Positions 50,857-59,692 of a DNA stretch of 59,894 nt are shown here, piece by piece. Made by a program: the position numbers and the translations under genes. Source of the stretch: an uncultured Bacilli bacterium (lineage in GTDB: Bacteria > Bacillota_I > Bacilli_A > RF39 > UBA660); contig CAKOZD010000009.1 in NCBI GenBank assembly GCA_934131175.1, positions 1 through 59,894 of the forward strand. The letters are read 5' to 3'. The first letter of the stretch is position 1, and each line of letters begins with the position of its first letter. The notes beneath the pieces are model-generated. The model did not search any database and was not told where the DNA came from. It saw nothing but the letters and a program-made list of their open reading frames with translations.

Positions 50857-50946
50857 AATACTTCACAAAACAATAATAGTATTTTCATATAGATTTCACA
50901 ATTGAAGTATATAGTTTAAATGTAAATAAATTTATGAGGTGATAGA

Positions 50947-52188
50947 ATGAGAAAGGAAAAAGATATATTCGAAAGTATTGAAGAAGAACAACCTAAAAAT
51001 AATAAGAAAAATAAAAAAGAAAAAAATAATAAAAGTATTGTATACATTGTAATTGCTTTATTTATCATTATAATAATTTATGCATTATTTGTATCATTAA
51101 GTAATGTTGGATTATTAAATTTTGGAAATAAAGGTACAACATCAAAACAAAAGGCAAGTCTAAACTACACAGAAACATCAAAAACAACATCAGGTGTATA
51201 TATAACAGATGTATCAGAAGTAGTTGATAATGCTATGCCATCAATTGTTGCAATTACATCTAAATCATTAATTAGTTCAGGAAATTATGGACCAAGCTTT
51301 TTTGGAAGTGGAGAAGACCAATATACTGAAGGAGCAGGTTCTGGAATTATTATTAGTGAAACAGATGATGAATTATTAATATTAACTAATAACCATGTAA
51401 TTGAAGGAGCAGATGAACTATCAGTTCAATTTGTAAATGAAAAAACTGCAGATGCAACAGTTAAAGGAACATCTTCAAGAAAAGATGTAGCTGTAATATC
51501 AGTAAAAAAATCTTCCCTTGATAGTGAAACAAAAGAAAGTATTAAAATAGCAACAATAGGAGATAGTACTAAATTAAAAGTTGGTAATGGAATAATTGCT
51601 ATTGGTAATGCTCTAGGTTATGGACAATCAGTAACAACAGGTGTTGTAAGTGCTTTAAATAGAGAAGTACAAATTGACAATCAAACAGCAAAAATGATTC
51701 AAATAGATGCTGCAATCAATGGTGGAAATAGTGGAGGAGCATTATTAAATAGTGCCGGTGAAGTAGTTGGAATTAACTCAGCAAAATACTCATCTTCATC
51801 ATCTTCATCATCAGCATCAATTGAAGGTATGGGATTCGCAATACCAATATCAGATGTTAAAAGTTTAATTGAAACATTAATGAATGGTGAAGAAGATAAG
51901 TCAGATGCATCAATCGGAATTAAAGGATACATTATAAGTGAAAACAATCAATATGGATACCCTGCAGGATTCTATATTATGGATATTGTTGAAAACTCAG
52001 GAGCAGAAAAAGCAGGTCTTGAAATAGGAAATATTATTACAGAAATAAATGGAAATAAAGTAAAATCATTAAATGATATCCAAGATGTAATATATGAAAA
52101 GAAAAAAGGTGAAAAAGTAGAACTTACAATAAAATATGTATCTGGAAGACAATATAAAGAAAAGAAAGTAAATGTAGAACTTTCATAA
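50947..52188 (+). CDS. htrA: HtrA/DegP-like serine protease
   Basis: This 413-residue membrane-anchored protease has a short acidic/basic cytoplasmic segment, one helix (about 29-50) and a Thr/Ser-rich linker. A trypsin-like domain carries the complete triad: His in TNNHVIEGA, Asp in RKDVAVIS and Ser in INGGNSGGALL. A C-terminal PDZ domain (about 325-405) contains the GAEKAGLEIGNIITEING motif. It degrades or refolds damaged proteins at the outer membrane face. It is monocistronic, and the upstream gap holds a weak hairpin at about 50862-50893. GAGGTGA precedes the ATG. Confidence 0.92.
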   Translation: MRKEKDIFESIEEEQPKNNKKNKKEKNNKSIVYIVIALFIIIIIYALFVSLSNVGLLNFGNKGTTSKQKASLNYTETSKTTSGVYITDVSEVVDNAMPSIVAITSKSLISSGNYGPSFFGSGEDQYTEGAGSGIIISETDDELLILTNNHVIEGADELSVQFVNEKTADATVKGTSSRKDVAVISVKKSSLDSETKESIKIATIGDSTKLKVGNGIIAIGNALGYGQSVTTGVVSALNREVQIDNQTAKMIQIDAAINGGNSGGALLNSAGEVVGINSAKYSSSSSSSSASIEGMGFAIPISDVKSLIETLMNGEEDKSDASIGIKGYIISENNQYGYPAGFYIMDIVENSGAEKAGLEIGNIITEINGNKVKSLNDIQDVIYEKKKGEKVELTIKYVSGRQYKEKKVNVELS

Positions 52189-52199
52189 AAATAAGAAAA

Positions 52200-52238
52200 T
52201 AAAAATAGTTTAGAAAAAAATCTAAACTATTTTTTTAA
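52200..52238. terminator. Bidirectional terminator between htrA and the TetR gene
   Basis: AAAAATAGTTTAGA and TCTAAACTATTTTT form a 14-bp stem with a short A loop. The structure overlaps the end of the TetR gene. Confidence 0.85.
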
Positions 52239-52829
52239 TATAAACTCAATTGTCTTAATAATTTCATCTTCCATTAAATCATAATTTAAAATATCATGTT
52301 TATGATAAACCACTTCATGACAGTAATTATCAACAATACCAATAATAATATGAACCTTTTCATGTATATTAGTAAGAATAAAACCACTATCTTTCAAATA
52401 ATTAACTATACGTTCTGACATTGCAATCTCATTATCAGTAAATATTTTTCTAACATCTTTATCTAAGTGACTCATAGCCATTAATTCTTCATGAGCTTTC
52501 TTAGACATAGTGTGATTTTTAACAAATTCATTTATTATTTTTCTAATTACTTCGTCTAAATTATTTTTATCTAATTTAATATCTGTTAAAACATCAAGCA
52601 TTGGAAATGTGATATTATTTGAATAATTTTTTACCCCTTCAATAAATATATCTCTTTTATCATTAAAATATTGGTAAATTATTCCAGTAGAAACACCAGC
52701 ATACTTCGCAATATCTTTAGAGTTAACATTATGAAAACCTTCATTACACATTAATTCAAAACCATATTTTATAATTTTTTCTCTTTTTTCAATTGATCTT
52801 TGTTGAGTAGGTATTCTAACATCTGACAT
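52227..52829 (-). CDS. TetR-family transcriptional regulator
   Basis: This 200-residue repressor has an N-terminal helix-turn-helix (residues about 15-60: IIKYGFELMCNEGFHNVNSKDIAKYAGVSTGIIYQYFNDKRDIF) and a helical ligand-binding C-terminal domain. It is transcribed away from an ABC transporter operon. The 149-base gap holds two palindromes sharing TATGAAA/TTTCATA. It therefore probably represses itself and the transporter until a ligand binds. AAGGAG precedes the ATG. Confidence 0.88.
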   Translation of the reverse strand: MSDVRIPTQQRSIEKREKIIKYGFELMCNEGFHNVNSKDIAKYAGVSTGIIYQYFNDKRDIFIEGVKNYSNNITFPMLDVLTDIKLDKNNLDEVIRKIINEFVKNHTMSKKAHEELMAMSHLDKDVRKIFTDNEIAMSERIVNYLKDSGFILTNIHEKVHIIIGIVDNYCHEVVYHKHDILNYDLMEDEIIKTIEFILKK

Positions 52830-52878
52830 TCAAATCAACTCCTTAAAAACGATTATACAAAAAAAAGAAAAATTAAAC

Positions 52879-52900
52879 AATATGAAAAAAAATTCATATT
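52879..52900. promoter_or_regulatory. Likely TetR operator 1
   Basis: AATATGAA (52879-52886), six A and TTCATATT (52893-52900) form a perfect 8-bp inverted repeat. It lies just upstream of the transporter -35. Confidence 0.7.
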
Positions 52901-52905
52901 TTATA

Positions 52906-52933
52906 TTGACTATCATAAATACAGAAGTATAAT
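52906..52933 (+). promoter_or_regulatory. Promoter of the ABC transporter operon
   Basis: TTGACT (52906-52911), 16 nt, TATAAT (52928-52933). It lies between the two operator-like palindromes. Confidence 0.75.
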
Positions 52934-52938
52934 TTAAT

Positions 52939-52960
52939 TATGTGAAATTTATTTCATATA
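52939..52960. promoter_or_regulatory. Likely TetR operator 2
   Basis: TATGTGAAAT (52939-52948) and ATTTCATATA (52951-52960) match as an inverted repeat at 9 of 10 positions. It covers the predicted transcription start, where a bound repressor would block the polymerase. Confidence 0.7.
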
Positions 52961-52978
52961 TTAGTAAGGAGAAAGTGT

Positions 52979-53689
52979 ATGAAAGAATTAATTAAATTTA
53001 AAAATGTAAAGAAGTCTTATGAAGTAGGTAAGAAAAAATTTAATGCTCTAGATGGAGTAACGTTTTCTATACCAAAAGGAGAATTTGTAGTTATCCTTGG
53101 TCCAAGTGGAGCAGGTAAGTCTACATTACTTAATCTATTAGGAGGAATGGACACAGTAACAAGTGGAGAAATTATTGTTAATGATGAAAAAATATCAAAT
53201 TATAGCGATAGAGAACTTACAAAATATCGTACAGAAAATGTTGGATTTATTTTTCAATTCTATAATATTTTGCCAACTCTTACAGTACTTGAAAATGTAG
53301 AACTTGTAAAAGATATTGTAAAAAAACCAAAATCTGCAAAAGAAATATTAAAAGATGTTGGATTATTAAAACACGCTAATAAATTTCCAAATCAGTTATC
53401 AGGCGGAGAACAACAAAGAGTGTCCATTGCAAGAGCAATCGCTAAAGACCCAAGCATAATCTTAGCCGATGAACCAACTGGAGCACTAGACTCAAACACA
53501 GGAGTAGAAGTATTAAAACTTTTAAAAAAGCAATGCGATGAGAATAATGGGGAAAACACTGTAATAATTGTTACACATAATTCCCTAATTGCAGAAATTG
53601 CTGATCGAGTAATTCGTCTAAAAAATGGAAAAATCGAATCAAATACAGTTAATAGCCATCCAAAGAATATAGATGAAGTAGAGTGGTAA
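52979..53689 (+). CDS. MacB/LolD-type ABC transporter ATPase
   Basis: This 236-residue nucleotide-binding subunit has Walker A GPSGAGKST, the Q-loop in FIFQFYNILPTLT, the signature LSGGEQQR, Walker B IILADEPTGALD and the switch His in VTHN. The EPTGALD form and the following FtsX-type permease mark the MacB/LolD/BceA class, which drives mechanotransmission rather than classical transport. In Firmicutes such pairs confer resistance to antimicrobial peptides or export surface molecules. It is under apparent TetR control, and the permease gene begins two bases after its stop. Confidence 0.9.
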   Translation: MKELIKFKNVKKSYEVGKKKFNALDGVTFSIPKGEFVVILGPSGAGKSTLLNLLGGMDTVTSGEIIVNDEKISNYSDRELTKYRTENVGFIFQFYNILPTLTVLENVELVKDIVKKPKSAKEILKDVGLLKHANKFPNQLSGGEQQRVSIARAIAKDPSIILADEPTGALDSNTGVEVLKLLKKQCDENNGENTVIIVTHNSLIAEIADRVIRLKNGKIESNTVNSHPKNIDEVEW

Positions 53690-53690
53690 T

Positions 53691-56081
53691 ATGCTAAGAA
53701 AAAAGATGTTTCGTGATATATTCAAAAATAAATCACAATTTATCACAATACTTCTAATGGTTACAATAGGAGTAATGGTTTATGCAGGAATAGAAGCATA
53801 TATGGATGGTATGACTTCATCTGCCAATAACTTTTATGAAAAATGTAATCTTCAAGACATAAATGTTTTAGGAAAATCATTCACAGAAGATGATTTAAAA
53901 AATATCAAAAAGATAGATAACGTAAAAAATGCTGAAAGAAAACTAGAACTTACAATGAATGATTCAAAAGATAAAGATAAATCATATCTAGTATCAGTAA
54001 TTGAAAGTAATGAAATCAGTAAATTCTATGTATCAAGTGGAGAAAAATTTAGTAGTAACAAAAAAGGTATTTGGATTGATTATTTCTATGCCGAAGAAAA
54101 TAATATAAAAGTAAATGATAAAATCAAATTCAAGTATGATGGCTATGAATTTAATGAAAAAGTATTAGGAATAATTTATGTACCAGATCATGTATATGCT
54201 GTAAAAGATGCATCTCAACTAATGCCTAATCATAAAACGTATGGTCTAATTTATATGCCAGTAAAAGAAGCAGAAGGTTTTATAAAATATCAAGTAAAAG
54301 AAGAAATATCAAAAGAAACTAATCAAGAAGTAACAGATGAAATGTTTAATAAAATAAAACCTGATTTTAATTACTTAGAATACATTCCATTTAACTATGT
54401 AATGGTAGATGTAAATAATAAGAAAAATAATAATCAAGTAAAAGATGATATTGAAAGTAAAATTGATAATGCAGTCGCAACAGTAGAAATAGAAGACACA
54501 GCAAGTTATACAATGTATCAAGGAGAAATAGATGAAGGTTCAGCCTATGTTGGAATATTCTCAGGACTATTCTTATTCATCGCCTTATTATCAGTAATTA
54601 CTACAATGACAAGAGTCGTTAAAAAACAAAAGATACAAATCGGTACATTAAAAGCCCTAGGTTTTTCTAAATTAAAAATTAACCTTCATTATGTAGGATA
54701 TGGTTTCTGGGTATCACTAGCCGGAGCAATCCTTGGAATACTTTTAGGTAGATATTTCTTAGGAAGTGTATTCTTAAATCTAGAAATGTCATTCTTTGAA
54801 GTACCTAATGGAAGTGTCTACATTGATAAAATGACTTATGTAGTCGCAGCCATTGTAGTACTAGTAATAAGTTTAATAACATTCTTAACTTGCTACAAAG
54901 AACTTAGAAAAAAACCAGTAGATAGCCTAAAAAATGAAATGCCAAATGTAAAAAAAGGTAGTCTAAATATCACTACAAAAGGTATATTTAAAAACTTAGG
55001 ATTTTCATCTAAATGGAACTTAAGAGATATACTTAGAAATAAATTTAGAACAATAACAGGAGTAATAGGAATAGTTGGTTGTACAACTTTAATAGTATGT
55101 GCTCTAGGTATGTTAAATAGTATGAATTACTTCATAAAACTACAATTCGATGACTTATATAATTTTAAATATAAATTAACATTAAAAGAAAACATAAAAG
55201 AAGATTCACTAAACTCTCTAACAGAAAAGTATGGAAACAATACAAGTAAAACATACGCCATAGAAATAAAAGATAAAGATAGTAATAGAGAAGCAAATAC
55301 AATATTTGTAGATGCATCAAATAACTATATAAGATTTATTGATAGTAAGTATAAATTCCAAAAATTAAATAAAAACAATGGAATCTATGTAACATATAAG
55401 TATGCAGAAGAAAACAATGTAAAAAAAGGTGACAAGATAAAATGGCATATATATGGAGACAAAACTTATTATGAATCAAAGGTAATTGGTTTCTATAAAG
55501 ACCCACAAGTTCAAGGATTAACCGCAACTAAAGAATATATTGAAAGTTTAGGTATAAAATATAGTCCTGATTCAGTTTATACAAATAAAAGTATTGATAA
55601 ATCAAAATCTATAAAAGATGTAGAAGTAGTTCAAAATATAAATGAATTAAAAGATGCAATTACCAATATGCTTTCAATGATGAGAACAATGATAATTATT
55701 ATAATTTCATTCGCGATACTTTTAGGAGTAATTATAATTTATAATATGAGTATATTATCTTTTGGAGAAAAAGAATATCAATTCGCAACTCTAAAAGTAT
55801 TAGGATTTGCAAATAAGCAGATAGAAAAGATATTCTCTCTTCAAAATAGTTGGATATGTATTGCCTCAATTATTATAGGTCTACCAGTAGGTTATAATTT
55901 AACATCTTACTTATTTAAAGCTTGTCTAGATGATAATTATGATTTTGGTGTACATATAGAAGTATGGACATATATCTTAGCCGCAATAGGAACATATTTA
56001 GTATCATATTTTGTCTCAAAGAAACTATCTAAAAAGATTAATAAAATAGATATGGTAAGCAGCTTAAAAGCAAATGAATAA
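53691..56081 (+). CDS. FtsX-like ABC transporter permease
   Basis: This 796-residue permease has the double FtsX layout of large Firmicute members. An N-terminal helix (about 18-38) and a large extracellular domain (about 45-280) precede three helices (about 287-405). A second helix-domain repeat follows (helix near 450, extracellular part about 475-650, three helices about 660-785). The recurring KIQIGTLKALGFSKLKI and EYQFATLKVLGFANKQIEKI segments are the coupling helices typical of FtsX domains. It acts with the adjacent ATPase. The substrate is unknown. A terminator follows. Confidence 0.88.
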   Translation: MLRKKMFRDIFKNKSQFITILLMVTIGVMVYAGIEAYMDGMTSSANNFYEKCNLQDINVLGKSFTEDDLKNIKKIDNVKNAERKLELTMNDSKDKDKSYLVSVIESNEISKFYVSSGEKFSSNKKGIWIDYFYAEENNIKVNDKIKFKYDGYEFNEKVLGIIYVPDHVYAVKDASQLMPNHKTYGLIYMPVKEAEGFIKYQVKEEISKETNQEVTDEMFNKIKPDFNYLEYIPFNYVMVDVNNKKNNNQVKDDIESKIDNAVATVEIEDTASYTMYQGEIDEGSAYVGIFSGLFLFIALLSVITTMTRVVKKQKIQIGTLKALGFSKLKINLHYVGYGFWVSLAGAILGILLGRYFLGSVFLNLEMSFFEVPNGSVYIDKMTYVVAAIVVLVISLITFLTCYKELRKKPVDSLKNEMPNVKKGSLNITTKGIFKNLGFSSKWNLRDILRNKFRTITGVIGIVGCTTLIVCALGMLNSMNYFIKLQFDDLYNFKYKLTLKENIKEDSLNSLTEKYGNNTSKTYAIEIKDKDSNREANTIFVDASNNYIRFIDSKYKFQKLNKNNGIYVTYKYAEENNVKKGDKIKWHIYGDKTYYESKVIGFYKDPQVQGLTATKEYIESLGIKYSPDSVYTNKSIDKSKSIKDVEVVQNINELKDAITNMLSMMRTMIIIIISFAILLGVIIIYNMSILSFGEKEYQFATLKVLGFANKQIEKIFSLQNSWICIASIIIGLPVGYNLTSYLFKACLDDNYDFGVHIEVWTYILAAIGTYLVSYFVSKKLSKKINKIDMVSSLKANE

Positions 56082-56088
56082 AACAAAT

Positions 56089-56112
56089 AAAAGGTGTATA
56101 ACACCTTTTTTC
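56089..56112 (+). terminator. Terminator of the ABC transporter operon
   Basis: AAAAGGTGT (56089-56097) and ACACCTTTT (56101-56109) are separated by three bases and followed by T. Confidence 0.8.
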
Positions 56113-56144
56113 TATGGTAGAATATTAGTAAAAGGACTGATACT

Positions 56145-57176
56145 ATGACATTAGAAGAAGAAATATTTAAAAAAAGTGAATTAGATAATAATAAACTATT
56201 AGAATATGGCTTTATAAAAAAAGATAATTATTTAGAATATAAAAAGCCTATATTAGATAATAACTTTGAAATAATAGTAATAGTAAAAGATGATAAAATT
56301 AAAGGAAAAATAATAGATAAAGAATTAGATGATGAATATCTAAATTATAGAGTAGAAAATCAAATAGGTGAATTTGTAAATAATATAAGAGATGAATTTA
56401 TAAAAACATTAGAAAATATAAAACAAAAATGTACAATAAATAAATTATTTGTATGCGACCAGTCTAATAGAATTGCTGATTTAATTTTAAAGAAATATCA
56501 AGACTCACCAGAATTTTTATTTAGTGAAGAAACAACAGGAGTATTCAGAAATAAGAATAATAAAAAATGGTATGGAATCATCATGAATGTTGATTATAAA
56601 AAATTCTTCGAAAAAGATGGAAAAACTGATGTCTTAAATATAAAATTAAATCCTGATAAAATTAATAATTTAATTAATGAAGCAGGCTTTTTTAGAGCTT
56701 ACCATATGAATAAAAAATCATGGGTAAGTATAGTTTTAGATGATACTGTAAAAGATGAAAAAATCATGGAGTTAATTGATGAAAGCTATACTTATACAGT
56801 AGATACAAACGAATGGGTATTACCAGCAAACCCAAATTACTTTGATATATTTGAATATATGAGAAATAGAAAAACAGTAGAGTGGAAACAACCAAAAAAT
56901 ATAAATGTAGGAGATAATGTCTACATCTATATAGGTTCTCCAATTTCTGCAATAATTTATAAAACAGAAGTCTTAGAAAAAGATATAGAAGGTAGCTATT
57001 CAGATAAAAAAACAATGATTCTAAAAATATTAAAAGAGTATGATAAAGATAAATATACTTTTAAAACAGTAAAGGAATATGATTTACGAGCAGTAAGAGG
57101 ACCACGTAAAATGCCAAAGAAATTAATTGATAAGATGAAAGAAGATGAGTTGTGTGAAGAAACAAGAAAAAACTAA
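56145..57176 (+). CDS. MmcQ/YjbR-type protein fused to an EVE/PUA-like domain
   Basis: This 343-residue cytoplasmic protein has three parts. Residues 1-110 are an N-terminal alpha/beta region. Residues about 110-215 look like an MmcQ/YjbR domain (NKKWYGIIMNVDYKKF, LNIKLNPDKINNLI, HMNKKSWVSIVLD, MELIDESYTYT). About 225-325 resemble an EVE/PUA-like domain (VEWKQPKNINVGDNVYIYIGSPISAIIYKTEV). MmcQ/YjbR proteins have a CyaY-like fold and are often annotated DNA-binding; EVE domains bind modified bases. The pairing suggests nucleic-acid binding but proves no activity. The YbaK gene overlaps its end by 32 bases. Confidence 0.65.
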   Translation: MTLEEEIFKKSELDNNKLLEYGFIKKDNYLEYKKPILDNNFEIIVIVKDDKIKGKIIDKELDDEYLNYRVENQIGEFVNNIRDEFIKTLENIKQKCTINKLFVCDQSNRIADLILKKYQDSPEFLFSEETTGVFRNKNNKKWYGIIMNVDYKKFFEKDGKTDVLNIKLNPDKINNLINEAGFFRAYHMNKKSWVSIVLDDTVKDEKIMELIDESYTYTVDTNEWVLPANPNYFDIFEYMRNRKTVEWKQPKNINVGDNVYIYIGSPISAIIYKTEVLEKDIEGSYSDKKTMILKILKEYDKDKYTFKTVKEYDLRAVRGPRKMPKKLIDKMKEDELCEETRKN

Positions 57177-57633
57177 TGTAATGAGAATACTAGATCAAAA
57201 GAAAATTAACTATAATAGTTATGACTACACAGGAACAAATGCTGTAAGTGGAATGGAAGTTGCTACTTCTCTTAATGAAGACCCAAATAAAGTATTCAAA
57301 ACTTTAGTAACAGTTGCCAAATCAAAAATAAATTATGTATTTGTAGTTCCAGTAAACAAAGAATTAGATTTAAAAAAAGCAGCCAAAGCAGTCGGAGAAA
57401 AGAGTATTGAAATGATTAAAAGTAAAGAACTACTTCCACTTACTGGATACATTCATGGAGGATGTTCTCCAATTGGTATGAAAAAACAATTTAAAACAGT
57501 AATTGATAAATCAGCAAATAACTTTGAAACATTTATATTTAGTGGAGGAAAAATAGGTTATCAAGTAGAAGTAACATTAGATGACTTAAAAAAAGTAATA
57601 GATTATAGTTTAGAAGACATTACAACAGAATAA
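57145..57633 (+). CDS. ybaK: Cys-tRNA(Pro)/Cys-tRNA(Cys) deacylase, YbaK type
   Basis: This 162-residue enzyme hydrolyses mischarged Cys-tRNA(Pro), a trans-editing factor for prolyl-tRNA synthetase. Key features are NVMRILDQKKINY, VFKTLVTVAKSK with the catalytic Lys, and GYIHGGCSPIGMKK with the conserved Gly-rich loop. The ATG at 57145 overlaps the previous gene by 32 bases. The GTG at 57154 would give a start closer to the family norm and cannot be excluded. The next terminator follows directly. Confidence 0.88.
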   Translation: MSCVKKQEKTNVMRILDQKKINYNSYDYTGTNAVSGMEVATSLNEDPNKVFKTLVTVAKSKINYVFVVPVNKELDLKKAAKAVGEKSIEMIKSKELLPLTGYIHGGCSPIGMKKQFKTVIDKSANNFETFIFSGGKIGYQVEVTLDDLKKVIDYSLEDITTE

Positions 57634-57643
57634 TGTCTTTTTT
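57616..57643 (+). terminator. Rho-independent terminator
   Basis: AGACATT and AATGTCT pair across the end of the ybaK gene and are followed by T. Confidence 0.75.
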
Positions 57644-57773
57644 CACATAAATTACAAGATTTAAACACATAAATTATAAAATAAGATTGTAAATTTATAG
57701 ATATAAAGGAGATGAAACAAATTTAGATAAAATTTTTAAACTAATTATGTTAATGTAAGAAAGGAGAGATAAA

Positions 57774-59651
57774 ATGAAAAATAAAAGATTAATAAAAAAT
57801 ATAAGTATGATTTTAGTAATTGTAATTGCATTAACTTCATTGGTTTTCACAATATATTATAAAAATAAACAAACAACAAGTACAACTAATCAAATAGGAG
57901 TTGGAAATGCTCCACCTGATATGAATAGTCAAAATGGTGGAGGACCAAATGGAGGAGAACAAAACAGTGGAACACCTCCAGAAAAACCAGATGAAAGTAA
58001 TAGTAATTCACAAAATAATAGTGAAACTGATAGCAATAATGGAGACTCATCAAGTAAAAATACTCCACCTGAAAAGCCAGATGGTGACAATAATAACCAA
58101 TCAAGTAATGGACAAAATAATGAAATGCCAGGAGGTGCTCCAGGTGGAAATAACTCAGATGGTAATGCATCATCAAACATGATGCCACAACAAAGTAATA
58201 GTCAAACAAATATTTTTTACTATATATTATTTGGGATAGAAGGATTAATTATTTCACTCACTCTAACTTATCTTATAATGTCAAAGTTTAATAAAAAGAC
58301 ATTTAAAGAAACTTTTGAAAATTCTGATAAAACAATAATATATATATTACTAAGTATACTTTTGACTTCTGTATTTACTTTAGGAAGTAGTGCGATTAAT
58401 ACAAATAAAAATGAAACAAATAACAATCAACAAACACAAATAGGAGGGAATCAAGGAACAAATGTAAGCTATAGTGCCAAAAAAGAGGTAACCTCAGATG
58501 AAACTCTAGAAGATGAGACATATGAGTCGACAACAAAGGATGAAAATGCTTTGTCAGTTAGCAATGCAGATGTTACAGCTAAAGGAATAACAGTAAATAA
58601 AACTGGGGATTCAGATGGCGGTGATAATACAAGCTTTTATGGAACAAACTCAGCAGTAATTGCAAAAGATGGAGCAAATCTTACTATAGAAGATGCAACT
58701 ATTACAACAAATGCAACAGGAGCAAATGGAGTTTTTAGTTATGGTGGAACAGCAAGTACAAAGTCATCAAGTGGTGATGGTACAACTGTAACCATAAAAA
58801 ACTCTAAAATTACAACAGAAAAAGATAACTCTGGAGGTATTATGACAACAGGAGGAGGAATTACAAAAGCCTATAATTTAACAATTAATACTAAAGGAAC
58901 AAGTTCTGCAGCAATTAGAACAGATAGAGGAGGCGGAACAGTTGAAGTAGAAAAAGGAGAATATAAAACTACAGGACAAGGTTCACCAACAGTTTATTCA
59001 ACAGCAGATGTTACTGTAAAAGATGCTACATTAACTTCCACATCATCTGAAGGAATCGTAATAGAAGGAAAAAACAAAGTAACATTAGATAATGTAAAAT
59101 TAATTGATACAAACAACAAACTTAATGGTAAATCAACAACTTATAAGAACATATTCTTATACCAATCAATGTCAGGAGATGCAGAAGATGGAAAATCTGA
59201 ATTTGCGTCAACTAATTCAACTATCACAACAAATAAAGGAGATACTTTCTATATTACAAATACAACAGCTGAAATTACACTAGAAAACAATAAAATAACA
59301 AATAATGATAGTACTGGATATTTCTTAAGAGCCCAAAAAGATTCATGGGGAAACTCTGGTTCTAATGGAGGAGATGTTACACTAACACTTAAAAACCAAG
59401 AAGCAGAAGGAGATATTTACATAGATGAAGTATCAACACTAGATATGAGTCTAAAAGATAATTCAACATATACAGGAACAATCAATAAAGATAAAACTGC
59501 TAAAAGTATTAAATTAACATTAAGTAAAAACTCAAAAATAAAATTAACAGGAGACTCATATGTTACAGAGTTAAATGATAGCGATACAAGTTATTCAAAT
59601 ATTGATTTTAATGGATATAAATTATATGTAAATGGAAAAGCAATTAATTAA
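57774..59651 (+). CDS. Beta-helix surface protein with three membrane helices
   Basis: This 625-residue protein has an N-terminal helix (residues about 8-28). A linker of about 115 residues rich in Gly, Asn, Pro, Ser and Gln follows, including two PPEKPD units. Two further helices lie at about 148-168 and 187-207. After a second Asn/Gln-rich linker, about 380 residues of right-handed parallel beta-helix-like repeats follow, with regularly spaced Val/Ile/Thr and motifs such as NLTIEDATITT and VTVKDATLTS. It has no LPXTG signal, so the membrane helices are its anchor. It is probably an adhesin or carbohydrate-binding surface protein. AGGAGAG precedes the ATG. Confidence 0.7.
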   Translation: MKNKRLIKNISMILVIVIALTSLVFTIYYKNKQTTSTTNQIGVGNAPPDMNSQNGGGPNGGEQNSGTPPEKPDESNSNSQNNSETDSNNGDSSSKNTPPEKPDGDNNNQSSNGQNNEMPGGAPGGNNSDGNASSNMMPQQSNSQTNIFYYILFGIEGLIISLTLTYLIMSKFNKKTFKETFENSDKTIIYILLSILLTSVFTLGSSAINTNKNETNNNQQTQIGGNQGTNVSYSAKKEVTSDETLEDETYESTTKDENALSVSNADVTAKGITVNKTGDSDGGDNTSFYGTNSAVIAKDGANLTIEDATITTNATGANGVFSYGGTASTKSSSGDGTTVTIKNSKITTEKDNSGGIMTTGGGITKAYNLTINTKGTSSAAIRTDRGGGTVEVEKGEYKTTGQGSPTVYSTADVTVKDATLTSTSSEGIVIEGKNKVTLDNVKLIDTNNKLNGKSTTYKNIFLYQSMSGDAEDGKSEFASTNSTITTNKGDTFYITNTTAEITLENNKITNNDSTGYFLRAQKDSWGNSGSNGGDVTLTLKNQEAEGDIYIDEVSTLDMSLKDNSTYTGTINKDKTAKSIKLTLSKNSKIKLTGDSYVTELNDSDTSYSNIDFNGYKLYVNGKAIN

Positions 59652-59658
59652 AAAGTTA

Positions 59659-59692
59659 AAAACAGAAAGTGAAAAACTTTCTGTTTTTATGT
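59659..59692 (+). terminator. Rho-independent terminator
   Basis: AAAACAGAAAGT and ACTTTCTGTTTT form a 12-bp stem with a short A loop, followed by T. Confidence 0.85.

Noticed and set aside
57929..58180. Overlapping frames on both strands in the linker of the beta-helix gene
   Set aside because: These are open only because the low-complexity Gly/Pro/Asn coding lacks stop codons in other frames; none has a ribosome site.
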